Assembly (NCBI GenBank): GCA_019116805.1
Contig: DXAV01000043.1
Span: forward strand, 1 to 40,283
Source: Candidatus Bacteroides merdavium
GTDB lineage: Bacteria > Bacteroidota > Bacteroidia > Bacteroidales > Bacteroidaceae
Direction of reading: 5' to 3'
DNA: 40,283 nt
Shown here: positions 24,759 to 32,354 of the stretch, piece by piece
How positions within the stretch are numbered: position 1 is the stretch's first letter
How the letters are laid out: every line of letters begins with the position of its first letter
Notes under the pieces: model-generated
The model's database searches: none
Told to the model about the DNA's origin: nothing
The model's input: only the letters and a program-made list of their open reading frames with translations
Program-made: the position numbers and the translations under genes

Positions 24759-25535
24759 CTAAAAAAACACGCCGAAGGAGAAACTGAGTACGTTGTCCTT
24801 TCGGGTGAAGCGTATTTCGCTGTCGGGTATGTTTTCGCCGGTCGAAGGTTCGAGGTCGGGCATGTCATAGGTGATTTTCTTGGAGATGTTGTGCAGCCCG
24901 ATGTCGTAGCGGAAGTCGAAGAAGATGCGCGAGATGGTGACTGCCACGCCCAGTGTCAGGCTGACGTTGAACGGGTAGAGTTCCTCGTGGATGTTGGCCA
25001 TGTTGAAATTTTCGAAAGTGACCTTGCTCTTCTTGTCCCAGATGTAGCGCAGCTTCGGACCTCCGAAGGCAGCCAGGCTGTAGGGGCCTTCTTTGATGAT
25101 GTTGTAGCCGTAGATGACAGGGAGTTCTACGCTATGGATGGACGAAGTGATGCTTCCTTGTTCGGGGAGGGTACCTTCGGGCGCCTCTGCTGGCAGGGGT
25201 TTGTCGAAGGTGATGTTGCAACGGTTGATGGTGTAGGACATTTCGGGTTGCAGGAAGTGACGGTCGAAATTGATACGCATGAACATCGAGGCAAAGTAGC
25301 CTATCTTGTAGTTGTTCTGCACCTGTTCGATGCGCTGGCCGTTGATGCTGAGGTCGGACACGAGGAACAACGAGGCGGTAAATCCGCCTTTGGCGCCGAA
25401 ATTGACTGACGTTTCCGTTTTCTGCTTTTCCGTGTCGGTCGGCACGGCCGTGTCGGGCGCGGCCGATGATTGTCCGTATGCCAGTGCAGAGGCCGTCAGC
25501 AGGGCAAGCAAGAGTGTGGCTCTGTTTCGTTTCAT
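24759..25535 (-). CDS. Outer-membrane beta-barrel protein (PorT/OMP_b-brl type)
   Basis: A 258-residue exported protein. A signal peptide (about 1-21, ALAYG|Q) is followed by a short Thr/Pro/Ala-rich spacer and then alternating beta strands: FGAKGGFTASLFLV, YKIGYFASMFMRINF, FLQPEMSYTINR, SVELPVIYGYNII and FGGPKLRYIWD. The last residues DNVLSFSFGVFF end in aromatic Phe, as needed for outer-membrane insertion. This is the pattern of small eight-to-ten-stranded PorT-like barrels of Bacteroidetes. Function is unknown. It starts 24 bases after the end of the flavin reductase gene and may share its transcript. Confidence 0.85.
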   Translation of the reverse strand: MKRNRATLLLALLTASALAYGQSSAAPDTAVPTDTEKQKTETSVNFGAKGGFTASLFLVSDLSINGQRIEQVQNNYKIGYFASMFMRINFDRHFLQPEMSYTINRCNITFDKPLPAEAPEGTLPEQGSITSSIHSVELPVIYGYNIIKEGPYSLAAFGGPKLRYIWDKKSKVTFENFNMANIHEELYPFNVSLTLGVAVTISRIFFDFRYDIGLHNISKKITYDMPDLEPSTGENIPDSEIRFTRKDNVLSFSFGVFF

Positions 25536-25559
25536 GTCGTTCCTTCGTCTATCTGTTGT

Positions 25560-26129
25560 TTAACTTTTCTTCTTCTCGACGCTCCAGCCGAACTTGCCTA
25601 TCTTGTTGCCCAGTTCGTAGTAGCCGCCGTGGACATAGACCAGCGGGTTCGTCTCGGCCAGTTCCAGCTTGCCCGTGTCGGGGTTCAGGTGGCTGGTTTC
25701 GGCGCGTACGTTCACCACGTCGGCGATGAACATGTCGTGCGAGCCCAACGACACGATTTCCTTGACGCGGCACTCGATGCACAGGGGCGACTCCTCGATG
25801 AGCGGCGCCTGCACCACGCTGCACCGTCCGGGCGTCAGATGCATTTCCTCGAACTTGTTGTAGTCGCGGCCCGAGCGTACACCACACCAGTCGGTGGCGC
25901 GTGCCATGTCCTTCGTGGTGAGGTTGATGACAAACTCCATGTTGCGGCGGATGATGTCGTAGGAGTGGCGTTCGGGGCGGACGGAGATGTAGCACATGGG
26001 CGGGTTGGTGCAGAGGGTGCCTGTCCAGGCTACGGTGAGTATGTTGTATTCCTCGGGTGTGCTTCCGCAGCTCACCAGGACGGCGGGCAGAGGATAGATG
26101 AGGGTGCCGGGTTTCCAGTCTTCTTTCAT
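25560..26129 (-). CDS. Flavin reductase-like FMN-binding protein
   Basis: A 189-residue protein of the flavin reductase-like split-barrel family. Typical elements are PGTLIYPLPAVLVSCG at the start, NILTVAWTGTLCTNPPMCYISVRPERHSYDII, EFVINLTTKDMARATDWCG and the exit segment PLVYVHGGYYELG. Such proteins bind FMN and use NAD(P)H, or in anaerobes can be electron carriers. Several cysteines are present but no rubredoxin motif. It is upstream of the barrel protein and downstream of pyrI, separated from it by a long inverted repeat, so it may be the last-but-one gene of a pyrBI-led transcript or be separately expressed. Confidence 0.85.
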   Translation of the reverse strand: MKEDWKPGTLIYPLPAVLVSCGSTPEEYNILTVAWTGTLCTNPPMCYISVRPERHSYDIIRRNMEFVINLTTKDMARATDWCGVRSGRDYNKFEEMHLTPGRCSVVQAPLIEESPLCIECRVKEIVSLGSHDMFIADVVNVRAETSHLNPDTGKLELAETNPLVYVHGGYYELGNKIGKFGWSVEKKKS

Positions 26130-26165
26130 TTCGTTAATGGATAATGGATGAAGCCGATTGTTTTA

Positions 26166-26254
26166 CCACAGATTACTCAGATTTACACAGATTTCTTGAA
26201 AAAGCATAGCTTGTCAGGAATAGAACAATCTGTGATAATCTGCGTAATCTGTGG
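26166..26254. repeat. Imperfect inverted repeat, CCACAGATTAC family (copy B)
   Basis: Bases 26166-26193 pair with 26227-26254, about 25 of 28 positions, around a 33-nt loop. The element sits between the flavin reductase start and the pyrI stop. The loop length equals that of copy A at 16776-16846. Confidence 0.8.
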
Positions 26255-26279
26255 TGAAAACGAGGCATTACATTTTCAA

Positions 26280-26738
26280 TTAGATAATCTCGATTTCTTC
26301 TCTTGTCTGCTCCTTCTCGCAATAGTGGCACTTGATGACGCAGCGCTCCTTGTCGATGACGTGGAAGCGGGTGGGCATGGGCTCGTTGTTGGTGATGCAC
26401 TTGGGGTTGGCACACTTCACGATGCCGCGCAGCTCGTCGGGCAACACCAGTTCGCGCTTCTCCACCACCTCGTAGTTGCGGATGATGTTCAGCTTCACGT
26501 TGGGCGCTACGACGGCGATGCGGTTGATTTCGTCGTCGCAGAAGAACTTGTCGGCAATCTTGATGATGCCCTTCTTGCCCAGCTTCTTGCTGTTGAGGTT
26601 GAAGCCGATGGTGATGTTGTTGTTCATGTGCTTCAGGCCCAGCAGTGATACCACGGTAAACAGTTTTTCGGAGGGAATATGGTCGATGACGGTGCCGTTC
26701 TCCAGCGCGGCTACCTGCAATTCTTTCTTGTCGTTCAT
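26280..26738 (-). CDS. pyrI: Aspartate carbamoyltransferase regulatory chain
   Basis: A 152-residue regulatory subunit that binds nucleotides and joins PyrB trimers into the allosteric ATCase, the first committed step of pyrimidine synthesis. The allosteric domain has GTVIDHIP and [21 protein letters not shown]. The zinc domain has all four cysteines: Cys109, Cys114, Cys137 and Cys140. It is 131 bases downstream of pyrB in the same direction, with an inverted repeat (copy C) in between, and a second copy follows it. Length and motifs are normal, so a feedback-regulated enzyme is expected. Confidence 0.96.
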   Translation of the reverse strand: MNDKKELQVAALENGTVIDHIPSEKLFTVVSLLGLKHMNNNITIGFNLNSKKLGKKGIIKIADKFFCDDEINRIAVVAPNVKLNIIRNYEVVEKRELVLPDELRGIVKCANPKCITNNEPMPTRFHVIDKERCVIKCHYCEKEQTREEIEII

Positions 26739-26767
26739 TTCTTTTCTTGATTGGAAAATTAACGTTT

Positions 26768-26850
26768 CACCACAGATTACTCAGATTTTCACAGATTCGG
26801 GATTGATTGTCAGACGATAAAATCTGTGCCAATCCGTGTAATCTGTGGTG
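26768..26850. repeat. Imperfect inverted repeat, CCACAGATTAC family (copy C)
   Basis: Bases 26768-26797 pair with 26821-26850, 26 of 30 positions, around a 23-nt loop. It lies in the pyrB-pyrI gap and shares its outer CACCACAGATTAC with copy B. In the transcript it would form a long hairpin between the two cistrons. Confidence 0.8.
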
Positions 26851-26869
26851 AGAATTAAAATGTTTTCGT

Positions 26870-27799
26870 TTATTTCTTCACTTCGTCCAGCGTGATGCCC
26901 AGCACGTCGCAGAGGATGGCTTCGCGGGCGTAGAGGCCGTTCTGAGCCTGCTGGAAGTAGTAGGCCTTGGGGCTTTCGTCCACGTCGTAGGCAATCTCGT
27001 TCACGCGGGGCAGGGGGTGCAGGATGCGCAGGTTGGGGCGGGTGTGCTCCAGCATCTTCTTGCGCAGGATATAGACGTTCTTCACGCGCTCGTACTCCAT
27101 CAGGTCGGTGAAGCGTTCGCGCTGCACACGCGTCATGTACAGGATGTCCGCCTCGGCGATGGTCTCCTCGGTGAAGTCCGTGTGCTCCACGTAGCGGATG
27201 CCGTGCTCGCGGCAGTATATCTTATATTCTTCGGGCATCTTCAGTTCGTCGGGGGCGATGAAGTGGAAGGTGGGGTTGAAGTGGCGCATGGCCATCAGCA
27301 GCGAGTGTACGGTACGTCCGTATTTCAGGTCGCCCACCAGGAAGATGTTCAGGTTCTCCAGCGTGCCCTGCGTCTTGTAGATGGAGTAGAGGTCGAGCAT
27401 GGTCTGCGAGGGATGCTGGTTAGCTCCGTCGCCGGCGTTCACGATGGGCACGTCGGTCACCTCGCTGGCATAGCGGGCGGCTCCCTCCAGGTAGTGGCGC
27501 ATCACGATGATGTCGGCATAGTTGCTCACCATCTTGATGGTATCCTTCAGCGTCTCGCCCTTCGACGAGCTGGTAGCCTTGGGGTCGCTGAAGCCGATGA
27601 CGCGTGCGCCCAGGCGGTTGGCCGCCGTCTCGAAGCTAAGGCGTGTGCGTGTCGAGGGTTCGAAAAAGAGGGTTGCCACGACCTTCCCGTCCAGCAGGTG
27701 GCGGTTGGGACGTTCTTCAAACTGCTTTGCCATTTCCAGCATATAGAGGATTTTTTCCTTGCTGTGCTCGGCGATGGTCACTAAACTTCTGTTTTCCAT
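26870..27799 (-). CDS. pyrB: Aspartate carbamoyltransferase catalytic chain
   Basis: A 309-residue cytosolic enzyme that condenses carbamoyl phosphate with aspartate. The carbamoyl-phosphate loop STRTR is at 49-53 in [13 protein letters not shown]; other active-site parts are [40 protein letters not shown] and [10 protein letters not shown]. The start at 27799 was chosen over the ATG at 27892 because the family begins there ([13 protein letters not shown]). A complete promoter lies 200 bases upstream, leaving a 5' leader of about 190 bases. It forms an operon with pyrI. Confidence 0.97.
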   Translation of the reverse strand: MENRSLVTIAEHSKEKILYMLEMAKQFEERPNRHLLDGKVVATLFFEPSTRTRLSFETAANRLGARVIGFSDPKATSSSKGETLKDTIKMVSNYADIIVMRHYLEGAARYASEVTDVPIVNAGDGANQHPSQTMLDLYSIYKTQGTLENLNIFLVGDLKYGRTVHSLLMAMRHFNPTFHFIAPDELKMPEEYKIYCREHGIRYVEHTDFTEETIAEADILYMTRVQRERFTDLMEYERVKNVYILRKKMLEHTRPNLRILHPLPRVNEIAYDVDESPKAYYFQQAQNGLYAREAILCDVLGITLDEVKK

Positions 27800-27997
27800 A
27801 TCGTTGTTGTTCTTGTTAATTCTTGAATAAGACAGGAGGCGGTTCGGGATAAAAATATCTGAAACAAGTTTCGATATTTGTTCTCCTCTCACCTTTCACT
27901 GCCTTTCGAGAGTGTAAAGGTAGGCAAAAACTGCGGTAGTTGGAAACCTGTGCCCCGATTTTTTTTCCGTCCGCCGCCATTTTTCCTCCCGTCTCTA

Positions 27998-28029
27998 CAA
28001 AGGTAGGCATCTCCCGCCGAAGCACCAAA
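27998..28029 (-). promoter_or_regulatory. Promoter of pyrBI
   Basis: On the minus strand TTTG (28026-28029) and TACCTTTG (27998-28005) are 20 bases apart, a full match to the Bacteroides promoter. The predicted leader from here to the pyrB start is about 190 bases. A second near-match, TACCTTTA, is closer to the gene at about 27916-27923. Confidence 0.75.
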
Positions 28030-28303
28030 AAAAGCACGCCGATAAGGACTGAAAATCTGTTAACGGACCCGCTCTGTTGTGTTAATAAAACTAATGCATT
28101 GTTTCTCAGTCGGGAAAACGATGTTTTCGGGCGGGCGGGGCGGCGCGTTGTGGCGAGGCATCGAGCACCCTCTTTTCCGTCCGATTGTCACATTCGGGAA
28201 AAGGGTATGTCTGCTGAATCAGGATATGTGTCCGGCCAATCAGGAAGTAAACTGTTTTTGTGTCTACCGAATTCGGAAAAGGATATATTTTTATTCACAT
28301 TCG

Positions 28304-28532
28304 TTAACTTACAAATGACAAATGACAATTACAGTTAGTGTGAAATCACTTTTCGAGCCTCTCCTTCTTATACCCCTTATATATATGTTTATTATATTAT
28401 ATATTATATATATAATTATAATATATATATAATATATAATATAATAAATTTATAATATACTATATTTGTTCTGGATGATGCGGAAACTCGTTTTTACTAA
28501 ACTGTAATTGTCATTTGTCATTTGTAAGTTAA
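28304..28532. repeat. Foldback (MITE-like) element with 33-bp perfect arms and AT-only inner palindrome
   Basis: Bases 28304-28336 and 28500-28532 are exact reverse complements over 33 bp; each arm contains two ATGACAA units in tandem. In the middle, 28388-28414 and 28422-28448 form a second perfect 27-bp palindrome of only A and T. No open frame fits the 229-bp element. It lies in the roughly 880-bp gap between the divergent pyrB and PBP1A genes. The remaining gap (about 28030-28303) shows nothing I can assign. No certain target-site duplication is visible. Confidence 0.85.
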
Positions 28533-28608
28533 AAAGTGTTTATCATCTGGGTTGCCGGACAGGCATATGTTTCCGGCCTTGAAAAGCCGCCGAAAAGTGA
28601 TGCTTCCT

Positions 28609-28640
28609 CTTGTGTAATTGCGCCGGAAGTTGTATCTTTG
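28609..28640 (+). promoter_or_regulatory. Promoter of the PBP1A gene
   Basis: CTTG at 28609-28612 and TATCTTTG at 28633-28640 are 20 bases apart. The chosen start at 28678 is 38 bases further on; the in-frame ATG at 28618 would lie inside the promoter. Confidence 0.75.
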
Positions 28641-28677
28641 CATGTTATTAAATCAAAGTAAAAACGAAACTCGGAAC

Positions 28678-31008
28678 ATGATAAAGAAAGTCGTCATAAC
28701 CCTCTGGATACTGCTGGCCGTCATGCTGCTGGCATGCGTGCTGGTGTTCACCTCCATCTCGAAAGGCTGGATAGGCTACATGCCACCCGTCGAAGATCTG
28801 GAGAACCCCAATTACAAGTTTGCCACACAGGTCTTTTCGGCCGACGGCAAGACGCTGGGCACCTATTCGTACAGCAAGGAAAACCGCGTCTATGTGGGTT
28901 ATCAGGACCTGTCTCCCCATATCATCAACGCCCTCATCGCGACGGAAGACGTGCGTTTTGCCGAGCATTCGGGCATCGACGTCAAGGCCCTGTTCCGTGC
29001 TGTGGTGAAGCGCGGCATCCTGATGCAGAAGAATGCCGGCGGTGGTAGTACCATTACCCAGCAGCTGTCCAAGCAGCTCTATTCGCCCAGTGCGGAGAGC
29101 ACGTTGGAACGACTTTTCCAGAAGCCCATCGAGTGGGTCATCGCCGTCAAGCTGGAGCGCTACTACACGAAGGAGGAAATCCTGACGATGTACCTCAACA
29201 AATTTGACTTCCTGAACAACGCCGTGGGCGTGAAGACCGCCGCCTATACCTACTTCAACTGCGAGCCCAAAGACCTGAAAATTGAAGAGGCTGCTACGCT
29301 GGTGGGTATGTGCAAGAACCCCTCGCTCTACAACCCCGTGCGCTTCAACGAGCGTTCGCGCGGACGCCGCAACGTGGTGCTCGACCAGATGCGCAAGGCG
29401 GGCTTCCTGACCCAGGCCCAGTGTGACTCCCTACAGGCCCTGCCTCTGAAACTGAAATACAACCGCGTGGATCACAAGGAGGGACAGGCCACCTACTTCC
29501 GCGAATACCTGCGCGGCGTGCTGACGGCCAAGAAGCCCGACAAGTCGAAGTATCGCGGCTGGCAGATGCAGAAGTTCTACGAAGACTCGCTCGACTGGGA
29601 GACGAACCCCCTCTTTGGCTGGTGCGAGAAGAACACCAAGAAGGGCGGCAAGAAGTACAACCTCTATACCGACGGGCTGAAGATATACACCACCATCGAC
29701 TCGCGCATGCAGCAGTATGCCGAGGAAGCCGTGACCGAGCACCTCAAGGAACTGCAGGGCTACTTCTTCAAGGAGAAGAAAGGCCGCAAGAAGGCTCCCT
29801 ACAGCTTCCGTCTGACGCAGGAGCAGGTTGATGAAATCCTGTTGCGCAACATCCGCCAGACCGACCGCTACCGCCTGATGAAGAAGGGTGGCGCCTCGGA
29901 GAAGGAAATCATGAAAGCCTTCAACACCCCGCAGGAGATGTCCGTCTTCAGCTGGGCGGGCGAGGTGGACACCGTGCTGACGCCGCTCGACTCCATCCGC
30001 TACTACAAGCACTTCCTGCGTGCCGGTTTCATGTCAATGAACCCCCGCAACGGACACGTGCTGGCCTATGTGGGCGGTCCCAATTACCATTACTTCCAGT
30101 ACGACATGGCCATGGTGGGCCGCCGTCAGATCGGTTCGACCATGAAGCCCTACGTCTATGCCCTGGCCATGGAGAACGGCTTCTCGCCCTGCGACGAGGC
30201 GCGCCACGTGTCCTACACCCTGCTCGACGAGAACGGCATTCCCTGGACGCCCCGCAACGCCAACAACAAGCGCCTGGGCGAGATGGTGACGCTGAAGTGG
30301 GGTTTGGCCAACTCTGACAACTGGATTACGGCCTACCTCATGAGCAAGCTCAACCCCTACGAACTGAAGCGACTGGTGCAGACCTTCGGCGTGCGCAACC
30401 GCGAAATCGTGCCCAGCGTGTCGCTCTGCCTCGGCCCCTGTGAGATATCCGTCGCCGAGATGGTGAGCGCCTACACCGCCTTCCCCAACCGCGGCATCCG
30501 TGTGGCTCCGCTGCTCGTCACCCGCATCGAGGACAACGAGGGCAACGTGCTGGCCACCTTCTCGCCCGAGATGAACGAAGTCATCAGCACCTCCAGCGCC
30601 TACAAGATGCTCGTCATGCTGCGTGCCGTCATCAACGAAGGCACCGGCGGCCGTGTGCGCCGTCTGGGCGTCAAGGCCGACATGGGCGGCAAGACGGGTA
30701 CCACCAACTACAACGCCGACGGCTGGTTCATGGGCTTCACCCCCTCGCTCGTATCGGGCTGCTGGGTAGGCGGCGAGGACCGCGACATCCACTTCGACAC
30801 CATGCTCCACGGACAGGGAGCCTCCATGGCCCTGCCCATCTGGACGAAATACATGAACAAGGTCTATGCCGACAAGACGTTGGGTTACGACGAGACGGAG
30901 ACCTTCCAGCTGCCCGAGGACTACGACCCCTGCCGCGACAACGGCGAGGTGTATGAGGAAGTGGACGAACCTACGCCCGACATGGGGCTGGACGACCTGT
31001 TCAACTGA
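28678..31008 (+). CDS. Class A penicillin-binding protein (PBP1A type)
   Basis: A 776-residue bifunctional peptidoglycan synthase: an N-terminal membrane anchor (about 5-27), a GT51 glycosyltransferase domain (about 60-240) and a transpeptidase domain (about 440-720). GT51 marks are ATEDVRFAEHSGID with catalytic Glu90, GGGSTITQQLSKQL and KEEILTMYLN. Transpeptidase marks are the nucleophile Ser487 in GSTMK, SDN at 546-548 and KTGTT at 672-676. A lysine-rich stretch (about 310-420) forms the linker. The C-terminus is acidic (EDYDPCRDNGEVYEEVDE). The start at 28678 is supported by the promoter. The folK gene follows after 9 bases. Confidence 0.93.
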   Translation: MIKKVVITLWILLAVMLLACVLVFTSISKGWIGYMPPVEDLENPNYKFATQVFSADGKTLGTYSYSKENRVYVGYQDLSPHIINALIATEDVRFAEHSGIDVKALFRAVVKRGILMQKNAGGGSTITQQLSKQLYSPSAESTLERLFQKPIEWVIAVKLERYYTKEEILTMYLNKFDFLNNAVGVKTAAYTYFNCEPKDLKIEEAATLVGMCKNPSLYNPVRFNERSRGRRNVVLDQMRKAGFLTQAQCDSLQALPLKLKYNRVDHKEGQATYFREYLRGVLTAKKPDKSKYRGWQMQKFYEDSLDWETNPLFGWCEKNTKKGGKKYNLYTDGLKIYTTIDSRMQQYAEEAVTEHLKELQGYFFKEKKGRKKAPYSFRLTQEQVDEILLRNIRQTDRYRLMKKGGASEKEIMKAFNTPQEMSVFSWAGEVDTVLTPLDSIRYYKHFLRAGFMSMNPRNGHVLAYVGGPNYHYFQYDMAMVGRRQIGSTMKPYVYALAMENGFSPCDEARHVSYTLLDENGIPWTPRNANNKRLGEMVTLKWGLANSDNWITAYLMSKLNPYELKRLVQTFGVRNREIVPSVSLCLGPCEISVAEMVSAYTAFPNRGIRVAPLLVTRIEDNEGNVLATFSPEMNEVISTSSAYKMLVMLRAVINEGTGGRVRRLGVKADMGGKTGTTNYNADGWFMGFTPSLVSGCWVGGEDRDIHFDTMLHGQGASMALPIWTKYMNKVYADKTLGYDETETFQLPEDYDPCRDNGEVYEEVDEPTPDMGLDDLFN

Positions 31009-31017
31009 CGCGCCGCG

Positions 31018-31389
31018 ATGGAGTACCTGGTGAGCATCGGAAGTAACGAAGGCCGCCGTCAGAACATGCTTCTGGCGCGCAGGCGCTTGTCGGAACTCTT
31101 TGCCGACATCCGCTTCTCCTGCGAAGAAGAGACTGCTCCCTTGTACCTGCATCGTCCCTGCCGGTTCTCCAACCAGGTGGCTTGCTTCCATTCCGACCTC
31201 TGCGCCGACGAGGTGCGTGCCTGTCTGAAAGCCATCGAACGCGAGGCGGGCAGGTTGCCCGAGGACAAGCCGCGCGAGATTGTGCGGCTGGACATCGACC
31301 TGCTGATGTGCGACGGAATTATTATCAAGGCTGATGATTGGAAACGTGAATATGTTCAGCGCGGATTGAAACATCTGAATATAATTTAA
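31018..31389 (+). CDS. folK: Short HPPK-like protein (folate pathway pyrophosphokinase)
   Basis: A 123-residue protein similar to 6-hydroxymethyl-7,8-dihydropterin pyrophosphokinase, which activates the pterin for folate synthesis. The N-terminal SIGSNEGRRQNMLLARRRL and the metal/ATP segment RLDIDLLMCDG match the family. It is shorter than the usual 155-165 residues: the loop with the family's 'PHP...R.FVL' segment is missing, replaced by IIIKADDWKREYVQRGLKHL. It may be a reduced but active form or a relic. It follows the PBP gene by 9 bases and is probably co-transcribed with it. Confidence 0.7.
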   Translation: MEYLVSIGSNEGRRQNMLLARRRLSELFADIRFSCEEETAPLYLHRPCRFSNQVACFHSDLCADEVRACLKAIEREAGRLPEDKPREIVRLDIDLLMCDGIIIKADDWKREYVQRGLKHLNII

Positions 31390-31409
31390 AAGAAGGAGAC
31401 AGACGAGCT

Positions 31410-32354
31410 ATGACAATTATGATGGGGTGGATATTGACCCAAGGCAGTGAAGAAGTGCAGAGTAAGGTGGATTTGTGGTGGGGGTTGGATACATCCAACA
31501 TCATTGTAATAATCTCGTTTGTAGTGGCCATCTGGTCTTGGTGGTACACCCGCGAAACGGTTGTGAGTATCCGTAACGAGGCAGACAAGGATCGCATTGA
31601 CAAGGAATGCCAGCGGCGATTGCTGATGGACATTATTCGTCATCTTTATCGTAACAAAGTCTGTACACTGGCCATGCAAGCAAAATACTTGCGTGGAAAG
31701 ATGACGGGGTATCCTTCTGATGAACATTTCTTGAAATTGAAGTTACTCCCTAGGGACATCTATTTGGAACAATTCTATAAGGACCCCGACAAGTTTCATC
31801 TGCTTCATGAACTGGAAATGCTGTTTCGTAACTACAATACAGAAATAGACGTGGCTCAGAAGCATCTTTCTGATAAAGACATGGACTATCACACCAAAAT
31901 GAGAGATTTCGGAACCCTCAGCTTCAAGCCCGGTTATCTGGCCGGACGCATCCTTGGGGTAATGGCTCAAATTTGGTCAGAGGAAGGAAGTGCGATGTAT
32001 GAAAAATGTGACGATGACACCAGAAAGGTACAATTGGCCAAGGAGGTGGAAGTTTTAAAAAAGGAAAAGCAACTCTCCGAAGAAGAGTGCAAGGCAATGG
32101 CATACTACCGCTTGGAGATGGCGGATATGGTCAGGACGTCGTATAGGAAGAATGTTAAGGACAACGAAGGTAACCAATATGATGTGACTGATGATGTACT
32201 GTCTGCGGCGGAAAAAAACGATGCCTTCTGTACCAATATCTTTTGTGGCCATGAACAGGAATTTTTGGATATGTTGAAGCTGGATGTGAATATTGAATGT
32301 GGTTTCAACAAGAAAAACGAAGAAAAAATCTATCTGATACCTTACGTACGATGA
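31410..32354 (+). CDS. Membrane-anchored protein of unknown function
   Basis: A 314-residue protein I do not recognise. It has one hydrophobic helix near the N-terminus (about residues 30-48, IIVIISFVVAIWSWWYT), then a long charged, mainly helical region with possible coiled-coil character (ETVVSIRNEADKDRIDKECQRRLLMDIIRHLYRN; EVEVLKKEKQLSEEECKAMAYYRLEMADM). An AAGGAG lies about 12 bases before the ATG. Its stop overlaps the start of the M16 gene (ATGA), indicating translational coupling. The gene looks more AT-rich than its neighbours, especially compared with the PBP gene, which suggests later insertion into the operon. Homologues were not identifiable by eye. Confidence 0.75.
   Translation: MTIMMGWILTQGSEEVQSKVDLWWGLDTSNIIVIISFVVAIWSWWYTRETVVSIRNEADKDRIDKECQRRLLMDIIRHLYRNKVCTLAMQAKYLRGKMTGYPSDEHFLKLKLLPRDIYLEQFYKDPDKFHLLHELEMLFRNYNTEIDVAQKHLSDKDMDYHTKMRDFGTLSFKPGYLAGRILGVMAQIWSEEGSAMYEKCDDDTRKVQLAKEVEVLKKEKQLSEEECKAMAYYRLEMADMVRTSYRKNVKDNEGNQYDVTDDVLSAAEKNDAFCTNIFCGHEQEFLDMLKLDVNIECGFNKKNEEKIYLIPYVR

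Noticed and set aside
28381..28450. Replication origin or AT-rich unwinding element
   Set aside because: No DnaA-box cluster, dnaA/repA gene or iterons nearby; the AT tract is better explained as the core palindrome of the foldback element.
30034..31374. 446-codon minus-strand open frame opposite the PBP1A gene
   Set aside because: It is a shadow frame of the transpeptidase domain, which carries SxxK, SDN and KTG on the + strand.
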